Of a DNA stretch of 64,000 nucleotides, positions 33,283-45,885 are shown in pieces (position 1 is the first letter of the stretch; each line of letters begins with the position of its first letter). The notes below the pieces were generated by a model that was not told the DNA's origin, did not search any database, and saw only the letters and a list, made by a program, of their open reading frames with translations. The stretch comes from Craterostigma plantagineum (Eukaryota > Streptophyta > Magnoliopsida > Lamiales > Linderniaceae): assembly GCA_027422505.1 (NCBI GenBank), contig JAPQWV010000651.1, positions 62,001 to 126,000 of the forward strand, written 5' to 3'. The translations under genes were made by a program, and so were the position numbers.

Positions 33283-35834
33283 ATGGAGCCAGTAACAGTT
33301 ACTTCACAGAAGCATGATCCTGCGTGGAAACATTGCCAGATGTTTAAGAATGGCGATAGGGTTCAGCTCAAGTGTATTTATTGTGGGAAAGTATTCAAGG
33401 GTGGTGGAATTCATAGGATTAAAGAACACTTAGCCGGGCAAAAAGGTAATGCTGCAACTTGTCTAAGAGTTCAACCCGATGTACGGCTCCAAATGCTCGA
33501 TAGTTTGAACAGCGTAGCTGCAAAGAAGCGGAAAAAACATAAATGTTCCGGGGAAATATCCGCCTATGATGTTCCTGGAACCAGTGGTGCTGAAGCAGCA
33601 AACAGACACTGTGGTCTGAACGCAGAGGCTGTTTTACTTCCCTCGACTGAGATGATGGGACACGACGAGGACGCTCATACGAATAGAGAAGATGGAGCGA
33701 GTGGAAAAGTAGGGATCAGAAAGAAGAAAGGGAGAGCTTTGAGGAAAGCCCGAGAGGTGGCTGAGCCTATCAATATGGGTCAAGCTGTGAGCTCGAATAA
33801 ACCATATAATGCAGTTCATGCCGCCATAGGTCGGTTCTTTTTCGATGCTGGGATTTCATCAGACGCTGCGAATTCAGCTTATTTTCAACCAATGATCGAT
33901 GCGATCTCTTCTCAAGAAAGTGGAGTTGTCGGCCCCTCGCAGCACGATCTTAGAAGTTGGATTTTGAAGAACGCAGTCCATGAGGTTAGGAGTGATGTCG
34001 ATCGTTTTACAGAAGCTTGGGGAAGGACTGGTTGTTCGCTTTTGGTGAACGAGTGTAACTCCGAAAAGGGCACGACCTTCGTTGAATTTTTCGTTTACTG
34101 CCCTCAGGGGACAATCTTTTTGAGATCTGCAAATTTGTCGAACGCTGCGGATTCTCCTGAGGTTTTGTACGACTTAATGAAGGAGGCAGTGGAGGAAATC
34201 GGCGTAAGAAATGTCCTGCAAGTCATAACAAGTGGCGAAGAACGTTGTTCTATTGCAGGGAAGAGGCTCGAGGAGAACTACCCGACTATATTTTGGATCC
34301 CTTGCGCAGCTCAGTGCATCGATTTGATCCTCCGTGACATAAAAGAACTTCCTGCGATAAAGTTTATTCTTGACCAGGCAAAATCAATCTCAAGATACAT
34401 ATACTCCAACAGCTTCGTCTTGAACATGATGAGGCGATACACATATGGAATTGATTTAGTTGATCTTGGGACAGATCGCTCGTCGACTGATTTTATGACG
34501 CTGAAACGAATGCTAAGCATCAGACACAATCTGCAGTCCATGTTTACTTCCGAGGAATGGGTTGACAGCCCTTACTCAAAGAACTCGCTAGGCTACGCAG
34601 CGTTGGACTATGTGAGTAGTCAGTCATTTTGGTCAGCAGTAGCCTCAATAACGAGTCTGATTGCGCCACTTCTTCGACTACTAAGGATAGCTTCCAGCGA
34701 AAAGAGCCCTGGGATGGGATACGTTTACGCGGCGCTGTACAGAGCCAAAGAATCCATTAAGAAGGAACTAGTTTCTAACAAGGAGTACCTAATTTATTGG
34801 GACATTATAGATAAGAGGTGGGGTCAACTGCATCGACATCCTCTAGTTGCAGCGGGATTTTACTTGAACCCGAAATTCTTCTACAGTCTCGAAGGAGATG
34901 GGCATCTTCACATTCGGTCTCTGCTGTACGATTGTATAGAGAAGTTGAATCCCGACCCTAACATGCAAGACAAGATTATGAAGGAAACAGCTTCTTACCA
35001 TGGTGCCTTGGAGACTTTGGTAGGAATACTGCTATCAGGGCTAGAAACACTCTTTGTCCCAGTAAGTTTGTGACCATTAATTACCCTATTTTCTGGAAAT
35101 TCTCTGAGCTTTATTCTTCGTTGTTAGTTATATTGCATTCCTCGTTAAACTTATCGCTGCATTGCTTCGCTTCCTTTAGCTGAGTGGTGGTCAACATACG
35201 GCGGAGGAGGCCCTAATTTGGCTCGCCTGGCGACACGCATTCTGAGCCAAACGTGCTGTGTAGTTAAGCGCAGGCCAAGCAAAACTTTTGCTGAGTACGC
35301 CCATCGAAGGCAGAACTGTTTGGAACGCCAGAGATGCCGTGACCTTTCTTTCGTCCAGAAAAATATGGCCTTGAAGCAAATGCAAGTAAAATAGTATTAT
35401 CGTAAAATGTTAACAATATCTGTTGTAGCACTCGAAAGATTTTTTTCATATACTTCTTCTATCTCAGGGCAGTCCAACAACACAGTACAGCAGTTGATCC
35501 CACATATTTCGAACACGTTGATATCGTCGAAGAATGGGTCGCTGGTAATGATCAGTTTTGCTCTGAGGATGGTTCGGGAAATTCAGATTGGATGATCGTG
35601 GAGCCGCCCCTTAGTAATGCTATGGTTTTAGATGCGCAGTTTGACGATGTTGAAGCGCTTGGTTCGGGTAATTTTTTTTTCGAAATTAGTCTTTGATAAT
35701 ATAATCTTGAAAAACAGCTATTAAGATATGCAGTCGCCATTTCAGGATTTGAGGATTACGAAATTTTCTACGGAGCGAAAGATGGCGAAGAAGAAGAAGA
35801 AGAAAATGGAGATGAAATCATGATCAGCCATTAA
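33283..35834 (+). CDS. hAT-derived BED zinc-finger / DUF659 protein (domesticated transposase)
   Basis: Nuclear DNA-binding protein of the plant family derived from hAT transposases. Exon 1 is 33283-35061 (593 codons): BED finger (C31, C34, H49 region), a basic linker, then a DUF659 block (about 180-360; GRFFFDAGISSDAANSAYF, VEFFVYCPQGTIFLRSA, IFWIPCAAQCIDLIL). Exon 2 starts at 35185 and carries the hAT dimerisation domain (WWSTYGGGGPNLARLATRIL). A third exon ends at 35667 and the last is 35746-35834 (acidic tail). The exon-1 donor CCA|GTAAGT fits only the acceptor CTGAG|TGG, 5 nt after the usual AG. The exon 2-3 join is unresolved: a donor at 35386 is out of phase with exon 3, whereas a GC donor at 35376 with the acceptor at 35467 would be in phase. 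A catalytic Asp position reads VITSGEERC, as expected after loss of transposase activity. Confidence 0.85.
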
Positions 35835-36474
<640 letters not shown>

Positions 36475-37325
36475 AGGGCTGGAAAAAAATACCGAAATAC
36501 CGAAATACCGTCCTTATCGTATCGAATCGTATCAAAAATATCGAAAATTTTGGTATACCGAAGTTTTTGGTAAGGTATGATACCGTACCGAATGGTATGA
36601 AAATTTTAAAAATAAGGTATACCGATTATACCGAAATACCGAAATACTAAATTTTTTAATATATTTTATATATATATATATACACACACCTATATATATT
36701 ATATTATTTCAAAAAATATAACATGAAAAATTAAGGATCTTCTCAAACTTATTTAGCCAAAAAATTATTAACTTATACACAACTTTCTAATATTAGGCCC
36801 ACCATACTTTACTTATGTAACTCAAATAACGTTTAATTTTTGCCTTTTTTTAATGATTTTGAAAGCGTGAAGATGCAATGCAATTACTTTTTGTTAATCT
36901 TCACTAATTTTTTAAATATAGCCGCTTCGTTCTAATTCATCTGTATATAAAGTTGTATTTTGTGGTTATGTAAAGTTTTTTGTCTTACTAAGAAACTGGC
37001 TAAAATATGTAAATTATTTAAGGTTAAAAATCTTTTTATTTTGAAAATTTTGGTATTAATAATCTATCTTATTGGGGCCTAATGAGCTTGAATTGATTAA
37101 AAATTCCAACACTTCGAATTAACGAGTTACGAGACATGCATGGTAAAAAACCCTCCGTGTGAATGGTATAGAAGGTATGATACCGATACCATACCGAAAT
37201 TTCGGTATGATACCGTATCGAAATTTAAGATATACCGAAATTTTGGTATGGTATTGGTATGATTTTTTTGGATACCGAAATTTCGGTACGGTATACGGTA
37301 AGGTATACCGTACCGAACCACCCCT
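36475..37325. mobile_element. hAT-like MITE (851 bp)
   Basis: Starts AGGGCTGG and ends CCACCCCT. Flanks TAAGAACT and AAAGAACT match at 7 of 8 positions, consistent with an aged 8-bp duplication. Both subterminal regions are dense in TACCGAAAT / GGTATGATACCG / ATTTCGGTA modules in opposing orientation; the centre is AT-rich. No transposase. Confidence 0.8.
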
Positions 37326-38780
37326 AAAGAACTCGTGTTAATATATATCTTCCTTAAATTACCTAACAATCACTATATATTTGCCGTAAATAATTGAACG
37401 CTAAGTACATATGTTGAGAGACCCCCGACCACATGTGGAATATCTTTAAAGACAAGACGTCAAAGCAATAGTGTGTGATTAAATTTAAATAATTAAATTC
37501 CATAATATATGCATGCATAGCAGCATAATTGAAAACAAACTTGTGTGCAGACAAATTGAACCTAAATTTTGATTCCCAAGAAAAGCAAAAGCACAACCAA
37601 CAGTAAAGACCAACTATATATGTAAACGTGTGTTTAACTATTGTTTTTGTCGATATAAATGATTGTTGTACTATATTCAATTGTGTATATATATATAATA
37701 AGACATATGTGTTGGCTGTGGCCTAACGTAACGACCTTCTTAGGAAAGCACCTGATGAATCTCGTAAAAGACATCTTCCCAACTAGAGCATAATACATTG
37801 TTAATAGTTTTTATAATATATTTTGGGAATGATGATCTAATTCAATCAAAGTACGTTCACATTCCTATATGTGTAGTGCACCTCTAGTGCTTTATGACAT
37901 TAACAGCTCTATTACGAATGATGATGAGTTTAGCCACCAATCGTAAATGTAAGTACAAAATGGCATATTATATAGCATTGGTACTTGGACGATGCTTTTC
38001 CACTTTCAGAAATCAGAACAAATTAGTAGGTTAAATAAAATTGAAATTTTAAATTAACATTATTTATGTAATGCGTAAAGGAAGAATGTGTACGGTTATT
38101 TATTTCAAATGTACGTAATGACCTATTAAAATCAGAACACATTAATATAGTAATATAGTTAGACTTTCACCATAAATTACTGACAATAAGTATGGATGGA
38201 TATATAAATTCATTATCAATTTTCGAAGCAAAGCACAACAAATGTTTCATACAAATAACTATATATTATATTATCAATTTGAATCGATAATAATTACTGT
38301 TGAGTGGATCAATAAGAACAGAATAAGGCCTAATTGGCTCTCTTTTTCATCCTATAAAAAATTTAAATGGATATTTAGTAAATATTAGTTGAGTAATCCA
38401 TCATCATCTGAATAAATAACCTAATAAAAAAGCTCTTTGAAATGCATAAACAATGAAAGAACGAATGAAAATGTTGGCCACAAAGGAGACCCAAAAGAGC
38501 AGGTTGAGATTATAAAATTGAGATTTGTCCCACATCGACTGATTCAAGCTCTTCGAACCGTTATATATACTATAAAAGCCTTCACACCCTACGTGCGTGA
38601 AAAAAAAAGAATAGATCAAACGAAATATAAAATTAACAATAATATTAACCTGAGACAGAAAATGATATAATGCATGAATGATACTTGTTTTTTATTTGCC
38701 TCTACATGATGATTGCATCAATATTGAACGTGGGATTTTGTATTGAAGGTGTGTGTTGTGGATAGATTATAGTTTCATTA
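37326..38780. other. intergenic, AT-rich
   Basis: No gene or clear repeat was supported between the two MITEs. Confidence 0.5.
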
Positions 38781-39174
38781 AGGACAAATTATTATTTTAG
38801 GTCACTAAGTATACATGTTTTCATTTTTGGGTCACTATGTTTGATAATTGTAAAAGTAGGTCACTAACTATATATGTCAAAACAAATTTGGGCCACCCTA
38901 TCATTTTTGGGTCACTAAGTATACATGTTTTCGATTTTGGGTCACTATGTTTATATGAACGCGAAAATGGATTAATATAGCGACCCAAAAACTAAAAACG
39001 CATATACTTAGTGACCCAAAATTGAAAACACGTATACTTAGTGACCCAAAATTGAGATGGTGACCAAATTTGTTTTAACATACATAGTTAGTAACCTATT
39101 TTTTGCAATTATCAAACATAGTGACTAAAAAAAGAAAACATGTGAACTTAATGACCTAAAATAATATTTTGGCC
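38781..39174. mobile_element. foldback MITE, Mutator-like (394 bp)
   Basis: Flanked by a perfect 10-bp direct repeat AGTTTCATTA (38771-38780 and 39175-39184). The whole element is two inverted arms built of TAGGTCACTAAGTATAC / GTATACTTAGTGACC-type modules. It is in the same family as the outer element at 27612-28552. It ends about 390 bp upstream of the LBD start codon. Confidence 0.88.
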
Positions 39175-39561
39175 AGTTTCATTAGTTTATCAATTATTAT
39201 TAATTGTAGAAAAAATATGATTGGTTGATTCTTAAAATCTACGGACCAAATTAGAATAGAAATTGGCGGTTTATATCCCACCCTCACCTTTTATATAATA
39301 GTATAGAGAAGAGGTTTTATACTCCTATTACCAATTTTATAATCTCAACGTAACTCTTTTCAAATAAAGCAAAAGAATGTCCCTTTCCCTACAATGAAAG
39401 AAATGCGCACTCACAATCACACCTGAGATGAAATGAAGTCCCCTTTTAGCACAATCATCATTTTATTATAAAGCCAAGATCTAAACGTCCAACTCTTCTT
39501 ACCACAGCGCAAAAAAATCCAATCTAGAAAAGCTGATCTCTTTCTAGCTTAGTTTAGGACA
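39175..39561. other. LBD upstream region
   Basis: Promoter and leader of the LBD gene. A TATTATAAAG at about 39464 could be a core promoter element; not certain. Confidence 0.4.
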
Positions 39562-40254
39562 ATGACAGGGCTTGGAAGTTCATCATCATGTGGAGCATGC
39601 AAGTTCCTAAGAAGAAAGTGTAGCGTCGACTGTGTTTTCGCGCCTTACTTCTCTTACGAGCATGCAGCCTCTCACTTTTCTGCTGTTCATAAGGTTTTCG
39701 GTGCGAGCAACGCCTCGAAGCTGTTGTCCCACTTGCCTGAAAATAGCAGAAGCGATGCTGCAATAACGATATCTTACGAAGCCCTCGCAAGAATGCATGA
39801 TCCAATCTATGGCTGCGTTGCTCATATCTTCGCTCTTCAACAGCAGGTTTGTATCTCACTCTTTATATTTTATTATAGAATATCGAAGTGCTATGCTATT
39901 TCTGCAATTGGGTTGGCGAAAAATGGGGCCTGCTACTAATGAGACAAAAGATTCTTTGGACCATGCATGCGTGTAAGAACAAATGTTTTCTGCTTCTAAG
40001 AGATTGAGAATTCTCACATGCAGGTGGCTAGTCTCAAGGAGGAGATAGAATCCTTAGGCAATCAGATATTAGCTAATAACAATATTCTTGGGACGATCGA
40101 TGCAAATAATACGGTGTTTGAGACACAATATGGAGCTGCTGATAATGGACCAACGAATGGATTGAGTCTGCAGAATTATATTGGAACAGATGACGTTAAT
40201 GGGGCGTACTTTGATCCAAGAACTTTGGCTACGCTTCTCGAAGAAATAAGCTAA
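39562..40254 (+). CDS. LOB-domain (LBD/ASL) transcription factor, class I
   Basis: Plant-specific DNA-binding protein controlling lateral organ and root development. Two exons, 39562-39846 and 40024-40254, phase 0, 171 residues. The zinc-binding CX2CX6CX3C motif is C10, C13, C20, C24 ([16 protein letters not shown]). The GAS block follows ([34 protein letters not shown]) and then the [16 protein letters not shown] helix with the zipper-like [11 protein letters not shown] after the intron. This structure is class I and most like the LBD16/18/29/30 group, but the precise orthologue is not assigned. The position of the single intron after the QQQ motif is the family's usual one. Confidence 0.95.
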
Positions 40255-41430
40255 AATCATCGTTTTTTATTGTTTGTCTGAAATCAAGTTCAGTCAGTCA
40301 GTGCATATAACTGTTTGAAAAGTGAAGACTCCTTTGTTTTCCTGCAAAGAGAGAAGTAGTCGTAGCTAACTAATAGCTCGAAGTCTTTGGCTTGTTCGTC
40401 GAAGGATTTTTGCTTCCCTCGCATGATATTATCCTTCATCGTTGTAAAATTTGTTTGTTAAGTTTCTGTGCGTGTTGGCTATTATTACAAAAGTGCAGAG
40501 TAATCCTTGATCATTACAACATAATCTTCCGACGAAAAATCGTTCGTTTTCGACCGTTTGTATTATATATACTCGATGGAGAGTTTAGCAGAGCGTAACT
40601 GAATTAACCGTCAGCATCTAAAAAAGAAAAAATAGATAGCGATCAAACCTTAATCTCCAACAGAAAATACGAAACCCCTTAATCTCCTCGAATCAAACCG
40701 TAACAGTCTCAGATCGCTTACACTTTCTGATTCCAACCCTCATCGTCTAACGTCCAAAAATTACCACCAAAATCCATCACTAACGCACAAACATAATCAA
40801 GAATATGATACATGAGCAAAAAGACAACCTTTGTCGCCAACAAAATCGGGTAATAAGCATAAGTGTAAGCGTGGCAGCAGCACTGTGGTCATGGGAATTG
40901 GGAAGAGAGGAGGAAGGAAGAACCCAGTGCCTTCTTAATTCGCATAGCTAGAAAGATTCAATTTTTACTTCATCTTTTGTATACGTATGGAAACATGAGA
41001 AAAAAAAACACAATACTACAAATCGCATTAATAGAAAAACGTTAGCCTCAAGTCACCGTGAGCCATTTATTATTGCCGTTGCACCTAAATCTCCCAAAAT
41101 TCATGAGGCGTTATTTATACAGTCAACTTAACCCTCGACGGCGAAGACTCAAGAAGGTGACCGAGCAGTAGTTCTCTGCACTCTATAACATTAAGCCAAT
41201 AAACACTCAGAACACAGATTTTTCAATTTGGTGAAAACTAAGTCAAAATGACCTCCACAAATACTATGTATGATCTATGATTGCCACAATTAAAGAGAAT
41301 GAAAGGAAAGAAAGAAAATGTGACCTGATGAAAACCCAACTCTCTGCTTAAGGCAACACCAATTTCCCCAACGCAAGCCCACACCATCTGATCCGACCCG
41401 TAAAAATGCCCGTACCTCTTCAAACACCCA
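40255..41430. other. 3' flank of LBD and intergenic
   Basis: No supported gene or repeat. Confidence 0.45.
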
Positions 41431-41476
41431 TTCATGTTCCGACCCAACTCAACCACCAATCACAAACCACCTCACA

Positions 41477-41958
41477 TTGGGCAAACACCACTCGGTAAAG
41501 ATCCACCACGACCCGAGCTATGCGGACGCCTGGTTCGACCCGAATCGGGTCCGCCCGGGAGAGGAGGCTCGGACAGGGATGAAAGAGTGGTGGGTTTTAG
41601 GGTCGGATTCGGACTCCAGGAAGGCGAATCCTCCCGTGAAATTTGGGGCCCACAAAAGGTCGGAGTATTTGGACCGGCGTTCCTAGGTTGTAGTCGACGC
41701 GGCGATGCCGGAGGCTATGTGGGAGATGTTGGTTTCGCATGGGTCGGATAGGAGGTGGGTGGGTCAGGTACTAGTTCGGGTCGGGTGAGAAATCGGGTTC
41801 CGCCGCCCTGTAGTACGAAACTGCCACTAAAGAAACGGAAAGCTGAGGGTATTCGTTTTCGGTGGCTTAGGGCGGCGGGTCGTGACCCGAATGTTCTCGG
41901 GTCGTGCACATATTTGATTGAAGGGAGACTACTTACCTGCCTAAATCTCACGAGCTAA
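41477..41958 (+). pseudogene. unidentified coding remnant, disrupted
   Basis: GC-richer than its surroundings. One frame reads as a plausible protein (KIHHDPSYADAWFDPNRVRP, GEEARTGMKEWWVLGS, HKRSEYLDRR) up to a TAG at 41684-41686. The same frame continues as coding-like sequence (MPEAMWEMLVSHGSDRRWVG) to another stop. A different frame then carries LPLKKRKAEGIRFRWL to 41958. At least one stop and one frame change are needed to read it through, so I treat it as a decayed gene or retrocopy. I do not recognise the family. Confidence 0.45.
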
Positions 41959-42362
41959 AAACGGACACTGAATCCGATTAAGGTAGCGTGTAATAGCATC
42001 AAAGTGTTTGCTCGAATTAAGCAAATGGATGGATGTAATAGAGAGAAGGTGGTAACTGGGATTAGATTGGACTTGGAGAACCAGAGAGACAGCAAAAAGC
42101 TGTTGTGTGCGTCGTTGACACTCGTCAACGTTCCTCGTACAATAATATAATACGTTTTACAGAATATATATATATATATATATCATATATATTATAAGTC
42201 TGAATGATAGAATGAACAGTGAATTTTCGTCGTAATCTATACCCTAACGCAATAATGCCTACAAGCCTACAATCTCCTGAGAATCCCCGTGGAAATGATT
42301 TCTTCCTGATATGAATATAAAATCGTTTAGCATTCCTTATAAATTATAATAGTAAAATAATA

Positions 42363-42603
42363 CTCCCTCCCAAACTATTTTATACATTATACTATATTGA
42401 GCGTCTCATTCCCTTTTGTACATTTCATTTTATAGCAAAAAACTACCACAAACTGTCAATATAATAATATTAAATACTCTTACAAGACGTGTCAAAATAT
42501 ACACTTTTCTAACCTTTTAATTGTACTATATTATTAAAATATTCAGATTCTTAAAAAATCGTGTCATACCCCAAATGTTCATAACCGTTTGGGACGGAGG
42601 GAG
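42363..42603. mobile_element. Stowaway-type MITE (241 bp)
   Basis: Ends CTCCCTCCCAAAC and GTTTGGGACGGAGGGAG with TA on both sides (42361-42362, 42604-42605), the Tc1/mariner Stowaway signature. Internal sequence AT-rich, no ORF. Confidence 0.92.
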
Positions 42604-42681
42604 TAATGAAAATTAGGGTAAAAAGCAGAAGTTGCATGGCAATCAACAAAGCTTGTCTATTTTTTTTAAAAACCATCGAGT

Positions 42682-43004
42682 TAGGGGTGAACAAAACTGG
42701 AAATGCGGATTTTCGGATATCGAAAAAATGATATCAGTATTCGATCTGGTTTTAGTCGGATATCCATGCTCTATACAGATATTCAAACATTCTTTTTTGA
42801 GGATTTTCCTTGTGGACCTTCATTTTTCTTTTAGGGCTATTTTTTATTTTTCTATTATTTATTTAAATATAAAACCGGATATTCGGATTTTAGACAAACA
42901 ACTATACGTATTCGATCTGGTTTTTAAAACAAAATATCCATTTTATCAGGTTTTGAAAAACGGATAAAGATCATAATTCGGTTTTATATTTTTGCTTACC
43001 CCTA
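42682..43004. mobile_element. hAT-like MITE (323 bp)
   Basis: Ends TAGGGGTGAACAAAA and GCTTACCCCTA. Flanking octamers CATCGAGT and CCTGGAGT agree at 6 of 8, so the target duplication is worn. Contains GGATATTCGGAT / TCGGATATCGA-type modules. Confidence 0.7.
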
Positions 43005-43479
43005 CCTGGAGTATCCACATTCAACCAGCTATGGACTTACACCTCACATTCCGATGATGAGATTAAATCTCCATGTGTTACGTAAACAAATTTTAACAAC
43101 ACGATAGTCATGGGATAAAACCCCAAGGAGATTATTCAAGAAATTGTCAAGGTGAGTCGTGTGACATGTCTAATCAAACACTTATTATATATCCCTCTAA
43201 TATATAGATGTTTCCCCTCAACGTTAGAAGCATTTTTATTATTTTTGCAGATTATTGACTAACGTAATATAAAATTTAATGGTTTTGGTAATTATTTAAG
43301 AAAATATAAAATCAGTGAATACGACTAAATTAATTTATGGTAAACCTTTTTACTCAGCCAGTTAGAGAAAATATAACACGCTTTTCCATCACAAACATTC
43401 ATTCAAAATTGCGTCTCACGACTTCTCTTCAATTTTATTTTTGATGTTCAATAATATTATATTCATTTGCATTTAATAT

Positions 43480-44608
43480 TAGGGGTGAGCATTTAACCCG
43501 TCGGACCGCCCCACCCAATCGACCCAACCCAACCAAATCGCAAGTGTCGGGTTAACGGTTTGATGGGTTGGTTTGGGTTTTAAAAAGTAAAACCGCATAT
43601 TTTGCAATCGGGTTTGGTTTTGTATTTTAAAACCGCATAAAACCGCACCCAACCGCAATTAAAAATATACTAAAATTTTACTATATTTTATTTAATATTT
43701 CAAAAAATAATAGATATAACTCATAATAGTAGCGAGACCAACAATATTAATTACTTAATACAAGAACATCGACTCATCATAACACGTTGCGTAAAGCTAA
43801 GCTCTAAATGTCTTTTTCATGAAAAAATAGATATTATGTAGTGAAAATTATTTTTATATGTTTATCTAATGCAACTATCCTCATTTGTTCGGAATTGGAA
43901 TCAACAACTATACACTTGAAGTTTATAGAAGGCTAATTAAAATTTTGAAATAAATAATTTTCTTCTTCGAAAGGGGAATTGGATACAAGGACATTGCCTA
44001 ATAATAATAAATTACGTAAAGCTAAGTTCTAAATGATGATTTTTTTTAAAAGAAATTAAATATTATGTAGTAAAAAATTACGTGTCTATCCAATACAACC
44101 CTCTTCTTTATTCGGTGAGATCAAGAACTGCAACACTTAGATGTTTATAAAAGGCAAGTTAAATTTTTAAAATCAAAAATTTATTTTTGTACGAGAAATT
44201 TTTAAATCAAAATGAGGCACCTGCTTTAGTTGCTTTACCAAAAGCCGACCGTGAACAATGAATATGAGCTTCTAATCAAGCTTCTTATCGGACTTTTATT
44301 ATCTGTTACTATTACTTATTACTATGATAATAACATTTCTGTATATAAACTTTTATATTTGTAAATTGATTAATGATATACCTTTTTGCTCTATCTATAC
44401 TTTAGAATATTACCTTAATTTTCGCTATGATAAAAATAAATATTAAAACCGCGAAAACCGCCCCAATCCAACCGCACATAAGCAAACCGCAATCTATCGG
44501 GTTAAGATTTTTATGATCGGGTTTGGGATACATTTTAGAAAACCGCAATACATTGGGTCGGGTTAAATTTTTATAAAGACCGCCCAAACCGCACCGCGCT
44601 CACCCCTA
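43480..44608. mobile_element. hAT-like MITE (1129 bp)
   Basis: Ends TAGGGGTGAGC and GCTCACCCCTA; perfect 8-bp duplication TTTAATAT at 43472-43479 and 44609-44616. Subterminal GGGTT/AACCGC modules at both ends around an AT-rich centre. No transposase. Confidence 0.92.
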
Positions 44609-44966
44609 TTTAATATTATATAACCGCATTGTTTTTTTTTGTAGGCATTGTCCAATAAAAGATACAATGACTTGTAAGTGAATGAATAATAATTTTATAT
44701 TAACTTGTTATTTTATATGTTTGCCTTATATATATTCCAATAATAGTATAAAAGATATCTTCTTATTGTAACTACAAATTGCCTATTTTTTCTGAACATA
44801 ACATAAGAAAAATGCGGGTATTTATTTCTGCGCCTTGTGCACCGCCCTATATATTTTATTAATACTTATAAGCGCGGATGGGCTTATGAATAGTGAACTC
44901 GTCGTAAGCTACGATTTGTAGCAATGATTGCCTATTATCTCGGATGGGCTTCCTATGCATTTTAGT

Positions 44967-45361
44967 CATTGTTGTAAAACTCGGCCTAGGCGCCGCCTAG
45001 CGCTAGGCGCCCTCTCCGAGGTGTTTTTGGGCTAGGCGGTTGATTAATCGGTGGAACCGATTAATTGGCCTAGGCGGACGGCGCCGACTAGGCGGCTAGG
45101 CGGTCGACTACGCGTCTATTTTTTTATGTATTTTTTTAAAAATTAAAACAATTTTTTTTGCGAATTTTTTTATAAATACAAAAAAATTTATTAGGGTTGA
45201 CACTATTTATTTAAATTGACAAATTTTTTTGGTATATTAGCGTATAAATAAAATTTTTAAAAAATTGGTAATACGACTAATTTCCGCGTAGACCGCCTAG
45301 CGCCTAGGCGCTAAGCCCCCCTCGGGCGCCCGACTAGCGCCTAGTGAGTTTTACAACATTG
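44967..45361. mobile_element. hAT-like MITE with CCTAGGCG hairpins (395 bp)
   Basis: Near-perfect terminal inverted repeats CATTGTTGTAAAACTC / GAGTTTTACAACATTG and a perfect 8-bp duplication ATTTTAGT (44959-44966, 45362-45369). The subterminal parts are made of GCGCCTAGGCGC-type palindromes, the centre is AT-rich. Confidence 0.9.
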
Positions 45362-45703
45362 ATTTTAGTAACTTTGGTGTAGGGCGTTTAATTAGATATA
45401 AAGTTATATTGATTACAAATGTGATTAAGTAGCGTATTTTTTATTGGTATTCTCTTCCCTATCTACTTGGGCATGATTTAATTCCACTAAAAATCACTCA
45501 GGGCATAATAGACATAATTGATATTTGACTGTAACGCGTTAAATGTGACATTTTAAATGGAGTTGGATTATACCCACTTGGGTTGGGAAGTCATAACCTT
45601 TTACAAACTTGATAACATTGTATTATAAAGTTCATGTTCATAATTTTATGTTAGGTATGCTCATAAAAAATAATAATAAAAGAAAATATATGGGCAATTT
45701 ATT

Positions 45704-45735
45704 GCCGCGCCTTGTGCGCGGCTTCGAATATCTAG
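45704..45735 (+). mobile_element. candidate Helitron 3' end
   Basis: A perfect 7-bp stem (GCCGCGC, loop CTTGT, GCGCGGC) is followed after 9 nt by CTAG and then T, the CTRR-T ending of plant Helitrons. The 5' end was not located. A diverged look-alike lies at about 44826-44850 (CTGCGCCTTGTGCACCGCC). Confidence 0.55.
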
Positions 45736-45783
45736 TATTTATACAAATCAGGCCAAGAACTAATAATCAGTGCCGATCTTGGA

Positions 45784-45885
45784 ACTGTGATTGACTTGGA
45801 GATATTTTCAAAATATAAAATTTTCCCAGCTCTTACTACTGTGATTGACTTGGAGATATTTTCAAAATATAAAATTTTCCCAGCT
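45784..45885. repeat. 54-bp-period direct repeat (two copies)
   Basis: A 48-bp block starting ACTGTGATTGACTTGGAG and ending TTTTCCCAGCT occurs at 45784-45831 and 45838-45885, seemingly identical. Confidence 0.92.
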
